Positions 57,482-64,000 of a DNA stretch of 64,000 bases are shown here, one piece after another (the first letter of the stretch is position 1; the number at the start of each line of letters is the position of its first letter). The notes under the pieces were generated by a model. It saw only the letters and a program-made list of their open reading frames with translations. It ran no database searches and was not told the DNA's origin. The stretch comes from Streptomyces sp. NBC_00620. Its GTDB lineage: Bacteria > Actinomycetota > Actinomycetes > Streptomycetales > Streptomycetaceae. Where the stretch lies: contig NZ_JAPENY010000002.1 of the NCBI RefSeq assembly GCF_026341825.1, positions 1,893,001 through 1,957,000 of the forward strand. Direction: 5' to 3'. Position numbers and translations under genes: made by a program.

Positions 57482-59545
57482 GTGTGGGACGACGCGTTTC
57501 CCAGCTTTCTGATCGGTCTGCGTGAGGGCCTGGAAGCGGGACTGATCGTCTCGGTGCTGGTCGCCACGCTCGTGCGGTCCGGCGAGCGCGCCCGGCTTCC
57601 TCATGTGTGGACCGGGGTTGCCGCCGCCATCGGGCTCTCCATGAGCTTCGGCGCGATCCTGACCTTCACCGCGGCGAACCTGTCCGGGACCGGGCAGGAG
57701 GCGTTCGGCGGCACGCTCAGTCTGATCGCGGTCGTGTTCGTCACCGCGATGGTGTTCTGGATGCGCCGCTCGGCCCGGACCTTCGTCGGCGAGATCAAGG
57801 AGAAGGTCACCGCCGCGCTGGGCATGGGCGCGGGCGTACTGATCGTCACCTCGTTCCTCGCGGTCGGGCGCGAGGGTCTTGAGACCGCGCTGTTCCTGTG
57901 GACCACGGCGCAGGCCGCGGGGAGTTCGTCGGGCCCGCTGACCGGTGCGGCGGCCGGTCTGCTGATCGCCGCCGCCCTGTGCTGGGGCCTGTACCGACGG
58001 GCCCTGCACATCAATCTCACGCGGTTCTTCACGATCACCGGGGCCGTGCTGATCGTCATCGCCGCGGGCGTCCTCGGGTACGGGATGCGCGACCTTCAAG
58101 AAGGCGGCGTCCTGCCGGGCTCCACGGCGTACGCCTTCGACCTGTCGGCGCACCTCGATCCCGGATCCTGGTACGTCACCGTCGTACAGGGCACGCTCAA
58201 CCTCACCCCGCAGATGACCTGGCTTCAGGTCGCGGCCTACGGCGCCTACCTGGTCGCCGTGATGACACTCTTCGTACGGGGCGTACGGGGCACTGCCTCC
58301 CCGCAGCCGCAGCCGCAGCCGCAGCCGCAGCCGCAGCCGCAGCCCGTGCCCACGAAATCCGCACCCGCGAATCCCGCGCCCCGCATCCCCCGCTGGACCC
58401 TCCCCGCCGCCCTCGTCTGCCTCCCGGCCCTCGTCGCCGGCATTGCCGTGGCGGTGAGCGACGGAAAGCCCGCCTCGGGCACGCCCGTCATCGAGGTCTC
58501 GGCGGCGGACTGCGGCAAGGGATTCACCGCGCCGAAGCCGGGCCGCCAGGCTTTCCAGGTACGCAACAGCGGCAGCCGTACCTCCGAGATCTATCTCATC
58601 GACCCGGTCAGCGACGCCGTCTACGGCGAGGTCGAGGGCATCGCCCCCGGCACCACCCGCGCCCTGATCGCCACCGTCGGGACCGGTTCGTACGCCTGGC
58701 GTTGTGTTCCGAGCGGCGGGAAGGCGGTCACCTCGGCCGCCGTCACCGTCAGCGGCGGCGGCTCCACCAAGGCCGTACTGCCGGTCTCGGAGAAGGACCT
58801 CGCCGCGCCACTGGCTGCCTACCGGAAATACGTCGACCAGGGCCTGGCCGACCTGCTGGCCAAGACACGCACCCTGCAACGCGACATCGACGCCAAGAAG
58901 CTCGACAAGGCCCGCAGCGACTGGCTGCCCGCACACGAGCAGTACGCCTCGCTCGGTGCCGCGTACGGCACGTTCGGCGACTGGGACGCGAAGATCAACG
59001 GCCGTACGGCGGGACTCGCGGGCGGGGTCGACGACCCGGCCTTCACCGGGTTCCACCGGATCGAATACGGCCTGTGGCACGGCGAATCGGCCGCCGCCCT
59101 CGCGCCGTACGCCGAGCGGCTCACCTCCGATGTCGCCGCCCTGCGCGAGGACTTCCCGAAGGAGGAATTCGACCCCGGCGACCTGCCGCTGCGCACCCAC
59201 GAGATCCTCGAGAACACCCTGCACCGCGAGTTGAGCGGCTCCGCCGACTATGGCAGCGGCACCGAACTCGCCACCACCGAGGCCAACCTCGACGGCACCC
59301 GCGAACTGCTGAGCCTGCTCAGCCCGTTGATCGACAAGCGCGACGCCGAGCTCACCTCCGACGTCGACACCTGGATGCGGCGCACCGAGCGCCTGGTCCT
59401 CGCCCAGCACGGCAAGGACGGCAGCTGGACGCCGCTGGGCAAGTTGTCCACCGTCGACAGGCAGCGCCTCGACGGCTCCCTCGGCCAGCTGCTCGAGGAA
59501 CTCGCCCCGATCCCGGACCTCCTGGAGATCCGCAAGGCCGCATGA
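57482..59545 (+). CDS. EfeU-EfeO fusion: ferrous/ferric iron permease joined to periplasmic EfeO
   Basis: Single protein of 687 residues joining two parts that are usually separate. Residues 1-270 are an FTR1/EfeU permease with about seven spans and the two iron motifs REGLE (about 14-18 and 130-134). A (Pro-Gln)7 linker (about 274-287) leads to one more span ('LPAALVCLPALVAGIAVAV'), then a cupredoxin-like domain (about 335-425, 'QAFQVRNSGSRTSEIYLI') and an M75/imelysin EfeO domain with 'FHRIEYGLW' (HxxE near 525). GTG at 57482 follows GGAGAGG; an earlier GTG at 57467 precedes it. An iron box stands upstream and EfeB downstream. Confidence 0.9.
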   Translation: MWDDAFPSFLIGLREGLEAGLIVSVLVATLVRSGERARLPHVWTGVAAAIGLSMSFGAILTFTAANLSGTGQEAFGGTLSLIAVVFVTAMVFWMRRSARTFVGEIKEKVTAALGMGAGVLIVTSFLAVGREGLETALFLWTTAQAAGSSSGPLTGAAAGLLIAAALCWGLYRRALHINLTRFFTITGAVLIVIAAGVLGYGMRDLQEGGVLPGSTAYAFDLSAHLDPGSWYVTVVQGTLNLTPQMTWLQVAAYGAYLVAVMTLFVRGVRGTASPQPQPQPQPQPQPQPVPTKSAPANPAPRIPRWTLPAALVCLPALVAGIAVAVSDGKPASGTPVIEVSAADCGKGFTAPKPGRQAFQVRNSGSRTSEIYLIDPVSDAVYGEVEGIAPGTTRALIATVGTGSYAWRCVPSGGKAVTSAAVTVSGGGSTKAVLPVSEKDLAAPLAAYRKYVDQGLADLLAKTRTLQRDIDAKKLDKARSDWLPAHEQYASLGAAYGTFGDWDAKINGRTAGLAGGVDDPAFTGFHRIEYGLWHGESAAALAPYAERLTSDVAALREDFPKEEFDPGDLPLRTHEILENTLHRELSGSADYGSGTELATTEANLDGTRELLSLLSPLIDKRDAELTSDVDTWMRRTERLVLAQHGKDGSWTPLGKLSTVDRQRLDGSLGQLLEELAPIPDLLEIRKAA
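58301..58342 (+). repeat. Hexanucleotide repeat (CCGCAG)7 encoding a Pro-Gln linker
   Basis: Seven exact CCGCAG copies encode (PQ)7 between the permease and EfeO parts of the fusion. Slippage would change linker length in steps of two residues without a frameshift. Confidence 0.9.
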
Positions 59546-59618
59546 GCAGCGCCCCGCCGGCGCCGACCGCCACCACCGCAGCACCGGGACCCATGCGCCC
59601 GCAGGAGAGGACCTCCCG

Positions 59619-60902
59619 ATGACCAACCCGAGCCAGGACCAGGACCAAGCCGCGCTGGGCGGCTGCCCCTTCGGCCGTCGTACGTTCGCCAAGTCCGCGC
59701 TCGGCGTCGGCGCGGCCGGAGCAGCCCTCGCGGGCGCCGGCCTCGCAGGGGCGGCAATCGTTGGCGGAGCCACCCCAGCGGCGGCGGCGACCGACGGCGG
59801 CAAGGTGGCGTTCCACGGCGTCCACCAGGCCGGAATCACCACCACCGCGCCCAAGGCCGCCGCCTTCGTCTCCTTCGACGTCATCGCCGAGAACCGAGCC
59901 GAACTCACCGACCTGCTGCGCACGATCACCGGACGGGCCCGCTTCCTCACCACCGGCGGCACCCCCGACGACCTCGGCGTCGGCGCACCGCCCTCCGACA
60001 GCGGCCTGCTCGGTCCCGACCTGCCCGCCGACGACCTCACCGTCACCGTGGGCGTCGGCGCCTCGCTCTTCGACGACCGCTATGGGCTCGCCGACCGGAA
60101 GCCGCGCCACCTCAAGCCGATGCGCACCTTCCCCAACGACAACCTGGACGCCGCCGCATGCCACGGCGACCTGTCGCTCCAGCTCTGCGCCGCCAACTCC
60201 GACACCGTGCTGCACGCCCTGCGCGACATCGCCCGCCACACCCGCGGTGCGATGCAGATCAAGTGGCGTGTCGACGGCTTCCAGAACCCGTCCCGACCCA
60301 CTGGCACGCAGCGCAACTTCCTCGGCTTCAAGGACGGCATCGCCAACCCCGACACCGCCTCCGCCCGCGAGATGGACAAGCTGGTCTGGGTCACCGACAC
60401 CGCGGGCGAGCCGGACTGGGCGGTCGGCGGCAGCTACCAGGTCGTCCGCGTCATCCGCATGCTGGTGGAGTTCTGGGACCGGGTCTCGCTCACCGAGCAG
60501 GAGAAGATGATCGGCCGCCGCCGCGACACCGGCGCCCCGCTCGACGGCGCACGTGAGACGGACATCCTGCACTACAACAAGGACCCGCAGGGCCAGGCGA
60601 TCCCGCTCGACGCGCACATCCGGCTGGCCAACCCCCGTACGGGGAAGACAGACACGACCCGCATCCTGCGCCGCGGCTACAACTACGACCGGGGCGTCGA
60701 CATGGCCGGCAACCTCGACATGGGGCTGGTCTTCTGCTGCTACCAGCAGGACGTGGTACGCCAATTCGAGGCGACCCAGGAGCGGTTGATCGACGAGCCG
60801 CTGGTCGACTACATCACCCCCACCGGCGGCGGCTACTTCTTCGCCCTGCCCGGCGTGCGGAACCACTCGGACTGGCTGGGCCGCACACTCCTCACGGGCT
60901 GA
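59619..60902 (+). CDS. efeB: EfeB: Tat-exported DyP-type heme peroxidase
   Basis: Heme peroxidase of 427 residues, third component of the EfeUOB iron system. The Tat signal is 'FGRRTFAKSALGVGAAGAALAGA' in pattern. The DyP motif GxxDG appears in 'LGFKDGIANP' with the catalytic Asp; heme-ligand His and distal Arg regions follow ('DGARETDILHYNKD', 'RILRRGYNYDRG'). EfeB is thought to oxidise Fe(II) or strip iron from heme outside the membrane. ATG at 59619 follows a GAGAGGACCTCCCG region, 73 bp after the fusion gene. Confidence 0.92.
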   Translation: MTNPSQDQDQAALGGCPFGRRTFAKSALGVGAAGAALAGAGLAGAAIVGGATPAAAATDGGKVAFHGVHQAGITTTAPKAAAFVSFDVIAENRAELTDLLRTITGRARFLTTGGTPDDLGVGAPPSDSGLLGPDLPADDLTVTVGVGASLFDDRYGLADRKPRHLKPMRTFPNDNLDAAACHGDLSLQLCAANSDTVLHALRDIARHTRGAMQIKWRVDGFQNPSRPTGTQRNFLGFKDGIANPDTASAREMDKLVWVTDTAGEPDWAVGGSYQVVRVIRMLVEFWDRVSLTEQEKMIGRRRDTGAPLDGARETDILHYNKDPQGQAIPLDAHIRLANPRTGKTDTTRILRRGYNYDRGVDMAGNLDMGLVFCCYQQDVVRQFEATQERLIDEPLVDYITPTGGGYFFALPGVRNHSDWLGRTLLTG

Positions 60903-60944
60903 TTTCGAGGCGAGCCGACCCGGCAGCGAACGCAGACCCCTTAA

Positions 60945-60959
60945 TGCATATGATGTGCA
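60945..60959. promoter_or_regulatory. Fur-family-like box at the acetyltransferase start
   Basis: TGCATATGATGTGCA is a near-palindrome with TGCA-N7-TGCA half-sites, the geometry of the Streptomyces nickel regulator (Nur) box. It also matches a Zur-type box at 11 of 15 positions. It overlaps the GTG start. Confidence 0.5.
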
Positions 60960-61497
60960 GGTGCGTGATTACTGCATAAGAACGGCCACCTCCGACGACC
61001 TGGACAGCGCACGTGCCGTGATGCTCGACACCGTCTACCGCGACTTCGGTACGGGGTATGTCCCGCGCTGGCACGGCGACATCATCGACCCGTGGGGCGC
61101 CTATCTCGCGCCCGCGCGGCACACGCTGCTGGTCGCGGTCGACGAGCGGGACGGCACGGTCGTCGCGACGGCCGCGCTGGACTCCCGGGGGCCGGCTCAT
61201 CCCCCCAACCCCCGCCACCTCGCCGAGCGTTACCCCTCGGGCCGGACTGCTCAGCTGCGGCGCGTGTACGTGCGTCCCGAACACCGGCGGCGCGGGCTGG
61301 CCAGGCGTCTGGTCGGTGAGCTGCTCGACTTCGCGGCCGCGGACGGCGACTATCGCGCGGTGTATCTGCACACGGACCCGGCTGTGCCGGGCGCGGAGGC
61401 GTTCTGGCGTTCGCTGGGCAAGGTCGTGTGGGACGAGCGTGCGGAGCGGGGGCAGGGCGACGGGATCGTCCACTTCGAGATCCCCATGGCTACATGA
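60955..61497 (+). CDS. GNAT-family N-acetyltransferase
   Basis: Acetyl-CoA-dependent transferase of 180 residues. 'YCIRTATSDDLDSARAVMLDTVYRDFG' opens the fold and motif A is 'LRRVYVRPEHRRRGLARRLVGELLDFA' (R/Q-x-x-G-x-G/A). GTG at 60955 overlaps a Fur-family-like box; GTG at 60961 is an alternative start. Its stop codon lies inside a second palindrome that precedes the ABC importer gene, so the two genes probably share metal control. Substrate unknown. Confidence 0.82.
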   Translation: MQVRDYCIRTATSDDLDSARAVMLDTVYRDFGTGYVPRWHGDIIDPWGAYLAPARHTLLVAVDERDGTVVATAALDSRGPAHPPNPRHLAERYPSGRTAQLRRVYVRPEHRRRGLARRLVGELLDFAAADGDYRAVYLHTDPAVPGAEAFWRSLGKVVWDERAERGQGDGIVHFEIPMAT

Positions 61498-61517
61498 AAA
61501 GCATTTTCATGTAGCCT
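61489..61517. promoter_or_regulatory. Fur-family (Nur/Zur-like) operator before the ABC importer
   Basis: Two perfect 13-bp arms, GGCTACATGAAAA (61489-61501 region) and TTTTCATGTAGCC, surround three bases. The core TGAAAAGCATTTTCA fits the Zur box TGAAAATGATTTTCA at 13 of 15 positions and also the 6-5-6 layout of a Nur box. It overlaps the acetyltransferase stop and lies 43 bp before the binding-protein start. Confidence 0.65.
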
Positions 61518-61559
61518 GCCGGTCGTACCCACCCTCCGCTCCTGCGAAGAACGAGGATC

Positions 61560-63059
61560 ATGCGCTCCGTCCCCCGCCGTCGGCTCGTCGCCGGACTGCT
61601 GCTCGCACCCCTTCTCTCCGGCTGTTTCGCCTCCTCCGGCGGCGAAACGTCGTCGTCGGCCTCCGCGGACGGCGCCCGCCTTCGGGTCGCGCTGGCCTTC
61701 CCGCCCGCCGAGAACCTCTCCCCGTACGGCGCCGACGCCACCATCCTCAGCCGGCTCGGCGTGACGGAGGGGCTGACCGCGCTGGACGCGAACGGCACCG
61801 CGATACCGGCGCTCGCGGAGTCCTGGACCCGTGAGAACGACCGCAGTTGGATGTTCACCCTGCGCGAGGCGGCCTTCCAGGACGGCACCGCCGTCACCCC
61901 GTCCGCCGTCGCCGCCGCGCTCACCCACGCCGCCGAGGCGAAGGTCGTACCGGCCGCGCTGACCGGGGTCGAACTGACCGCGAAGGCCACGGGCGACGAC
62001 CGGATCCGGGTCACCACGGCCGAGCCCGACCCCGTACTGCCGCTGCGGCTGGCCGGCCCCGGCCTGGCCGTACTGTCCACCAAGGCGTACGCGAAGCAGG
62101 GCGCCGTCAGTCCGGTCGGCACCGCCACAGGCCCCTTCGAACTCACCGCGGCCACCGGCACCACCACCGCCACCCTCGACCGCTTCGACGACTACTGGGG
62201 AGGCCGCGCCCAGGCCTCCGGCATCGACGCGAAGTTCATAGCCGACGGCACGGCCCGTACGAACGCCCTGCGCACCGGGGAGGTGGATCTCGCCGAGGCG
62301 GTCCCGGTCTCCCAGGCCGCCACCCTCGACCAGGGCACCGCTCGCGAGACGGCCACGACCCGCACCACCAGCCTTTACCTCAACGCGGAGTCCGGCCCGT
62401 TCAAGGACGCGCGGGTACGGGCCGCCGCGCGTGCGGCGGTCGACACCTCGGTGCTCGCCGAGGGCGTCTACGAAGGGCACGCCGACCCCGGCGCCGGTAT
62501 CTTCGGCCCGGCCGTGACCTGGGCCGAGGGCAAGCGCGTCACACCGGCCGACCGTACGAAGGCAGCGGATCCCGACGGTACTTCGGTGACCCTCGCCACC
62601 TACGACAACCGGCCCGAACTGCCCGAGGCCGCCCAGGTGCTCAAGCAGCAGCTGGAGAAGGCTGGCTTCAAGGTGAAGCTGGAGGTGCGCGAGTACGCAC
62701 GCCTCGAAAGCGACGTCCTGGCCGGGAAGTTCGACGCGTTCGTCTCCGCCCGCAACACCATGCTCGACACCGGCGACCCCGTCTCGATCCTCGCGAGCGA
62801 CTACACCTGCGACGGCGGCTACAACCTCGCGCTGCTCTGCGACAAGCAGGTCGACAAAGCCGTCGACCTGGCCGCGAGCGCGAGCGACACCGAGAAGCGG
62901 CAGGACGCGGCGATGGCGGCGGAGGCCGACATCCTCGCCACCGACGCGATCGTCCCGCTCGTCCACCAGCGCGTCATCACCGGCGTCGCCCCCTCCGTTC
63001 GGGGCGTGCTCTTCGACCCGTACGAGCGCCGCCTGGTCGGCACGGGCACCCGCGCCTGA
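61560..63059 (+). CDS. Family-5 (nickel/peptide-type) ABC binding lipoprotein
   Basis: Solute-binding lipoprotein of 499 residues. The signal peptide ends in the lipobox LSGC. NikA/OppA-type segments are 'ENLSPYGADATILSRLGVTEGL', 'WTRENDRSWMFTLREAAFQDGTAV', 'VSPVGTATGPFELT' and 'TTSLYLNAESGPFKDARVRAAARAAVD'. ATG at 61560 follows GAGGATC. The Fur-family-like operator upstream and the NikB-like permease downstream favour nickel or another metal complex over peptides (inferred). It resembles the layout of the Nur-controlled nickel importer of Streptomyces. Confidence 0.85.
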   Translation: MRSVPRRRLVAGLLLAPLLSGCFASSGGETSSSASADGARLRVALAFPPAENLSPYGADATILSRLGVTEGLTALDANGTAIPALAESWTRENDRSWMFTLREAAFQDGTAVTPSAVAAALTHAAEAKVVPAALTGVELTAKATGDDRIRVTTAEPDPVLPLRLAGPGLAVLSTKAYAKQGAVSPVGTATGPFELTAATGTTTATLDRFDDYWGGRAQASGIDAKFIADGTARTNALRTGEVDLAEAVPVSQAATLDQGTARETATTRTTSLYLNAESGPFKDARVRAAARAAVDTSVLAEGVYEGHADPGAGIFGPAVTWAEGKRVTPADRTKAADPDGTSVTLATYDNRPELPEAAQVLKQQLEKAGFKVKLEVREYARLESDVLAGKFDAFVSARNTMLDTGDPVSILASDYTCDGGYNLALLCDKQVDKAVDLAASASDTEKRQDAAMAAEADILATDAIVPLVHQRVITGVAPSVRGVLFDPYERRLVGTGTRA

Positions 63060-63066
63060 CGACATC

Positions 63067-64000
63067 GTGCGGATACGGAAGACACTGCTCGGCGGTGGCC
63101 CGGTGCTGCTCTGGCGCACCGCCCTCACCGCACTCCTGCTGTGCGGAATCGGCCTGCTGCCCTGGCTGTCGCGCACCGACCCGGCGCTCACCGTGCTCAA
63201 GGCAAGGTCGGCGGAACGCACACCGACCCCTGAGGTGCTGGCGGCCGTACGGGACGAACTCGGCCTGGACGCCGGGCCGTTGCGGCTGCTCGGGCAGTGG
63301 CTGGGCGGACTGCCGCACGGTGACGCGGGCCGTTCGTGGATCTCCGGCACCGAGGTCCTGCCCGGCGTCGGGCAGGCGCTGGGCGTCTCGCTGCTGCTGA
63401 TGGCAGGGGCGCTCGCGGTCGCGGCCGTCACCGCGGGCGCGTTGTGCGCCCGCACGCTGTGGCGCGGATCGAGGGGCGGGCTCGCCGGACGCCGGTCCGG
63501 TGGTAGTGGCGCAGCGCTGCTGGCCGCGCTGCCCGAGTTCCTGACCGCGTCGGTGCTGGCCACCGTGGTGGGCGTGCAACTCGGCTGGCTGCCCGCCCTC
63601 GGCTGGTACGGGCCGCGGTGGATGGTGCTGCCCGCACTCTCACTCGGCCTGCCCGCCGGGGCGGTGCTCGGACGCCTTCTCGCCGACCTGCTGCCCGGCG
63701 CCTTCGCCGAACCCTGGGCGCTGGCCGCCGCCGCGCGGGGGGTGGGCGGCCGGAGCATCGCGCGCCAGTCGCTGCGCCGCTGCGTGCCGGGTCTGCTCCC
63801 GAACCTGGGGCTGTTCGTGGTCGGCCTGACCGGCGGCGCAGTCGCCGTGGAGCAGATCTTCGACATCCCCGGACTCGGCCGGACCACGCTCCAAGCCGCC
63901 CTCGCCCAGGATCTGCCCGTCCTCCAGGCCGGAACCTTGGCGCTCGTCCTGCTCGCCGCCACCGCCGGACTGCTCGTCCGTCTCGGCGCCCGGCTCCTGA
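63067..64000 (+). CDS. NikB/OppB-type ABC permease, partial
   Basis: Membrane permease running off the right edge; 311 codons are visible, close to full length. The N-terminal half has 'RDELGLDAGPLRLLGQWLGGLPHGDAGRSW', the equivalent of the NikB/DppB periplasmic loop, and the C-terminal half 'GVGGRSIARQSLRRCVPGLLPNLGLFVVGLTGGAVAVEQIFDIPGLGRTTLQAAL', the family's EAA-like and 'FxIPGLG' segments. GTG at 63067 lies 7 nt after the binding-protein stop. NikC and ATPase genes should follow outside the window. Confidence 0.85.
   Translation, partial: MRIRKTLLGGGPVLLWRTALTALLLCGIGLLPWLSRTDPALTVLKARSAERTPTPEVLAAVRDELGLDAGPLRLLGQWLGGLPHGDAGRSWISGTEVLPGVGQALGVSLLLMAGALAVAAVTAGALCARTLWRGSRGGLAGRRSGGSGAALLAALPEFLTASVLATVVGVQLGWLPALGWYGPRWMVLPALSLGLPAGAVLGRLLADLLPGAFAEPWALAAAARGVGGRSIARQSLRRCVPGLLPNLGLFVVGLTGGAVAVEQIFDIPGLGRTTLQAALAQDLPVLQAGTLALVLLAATAGLLVRLGARLL

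Noticed and set aside
58301..58342. Short tandem repeats considered as a CRISPR-like array
   Set aside because: A 6-bp coding repeat with no spacers; it encodes a Pro-Gln linker in frame.
61350..63962. 870-residue minus-strand open frame opposite the nickel-type importer
   Set aside because: Antisense shadow of a binding protein and permease with strong family motifs; composition is low-complexity Gly/Arg/Val.

Overview
The window is uniformly high-GC DNA with dense genes and frequent 4-bp ATGA/GTGA overlaps. The gene content (a SigB-type sigma factor with anti-sigma and anti-anti-sigma partners, Tat lipoproteins, LacI/GntR/TetR/LysR-controlled transport operons, a form I CO dehydrogenase and a solo nitric oxide synthase) points to a Streptomyces or close relative, probably an accessory, catabolism-rich part of the chromosome. 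I see no rRNA, tRNA, CRISPR array, insertion sequence or prophage.

Layout. 0-2.2 kb: a truncated family-5 solute-binding protein and a lactonase-like metallo-beta-lactamase, both preceded by the same tandem GGATCC element with 21-bp spacing. 2.3-11.1 kb: a galactan operon (MalF/MalG-type permeases, binding protein, GH42 beta-galactosidase, secreted GH30 galactanase) read away from a divergent LacI regulator, with two palindromic operators between them. 11.7-17.8 kb: a bicupin, an HbpS/GlcG protein, a nitrate/sulfonate-type ABC importer and an MFS exporter preceded by a 12-codon leader ORF. 18.0-24.8 kb: a ribose-type ABC importer with an enolase-superfamily dehydratase and a GntR/FCD regulator; related 16-bp sites lie at both ends. 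24.8-33.6 kb: an aerobic CO dehydrogenase locus (coxM-coxS-coxL-XdhC/YHS-coxD-coxE on the minus strand, a LysR regulator and coxG on the plus strand). 33.7-37.8 kb: an FprA-like reductase behind an iron box, an MFS protein, a DHFR-like reductase and a TetR regulator. 38.0-42.9 kb: a PaoABC-like molybdenum aldehyde oxidoreductase and its XdhC factor. 42.9-49.0 kb: a HAD phosphatase, an Lrp regulator, a SigB-type partner-switching cluster and a FUSC-like membrane protein. 49.6-57.1 kb: nitric oxide synthase oxygenase, a beta-propeller lactonase, a degenerate CbiX protein, a BadF-type sugar kinase overlapping uracil-DNA glycosylase, an Asp-box propeller and a small membrane protein. 57.4-60.9 kb: a ferrous-iron system with EfeU and EfeO fused in one protein plus EfeB, behind an iron box. 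60.9-64.0 kb: an acetyltransferase and the start of a nickel/peptide-type ABC importer, with two Fur-family-like palindromes.

The main themes are scavenging (galactan, sugar acid, CO, iron, probably nickel) and molybdoenzyme redox chemistry, with a local regulator and visible operator sites for most operons. Function calls rest on motifs read by eye. Operators are sequence-pattern inferences, and no database search was possible.
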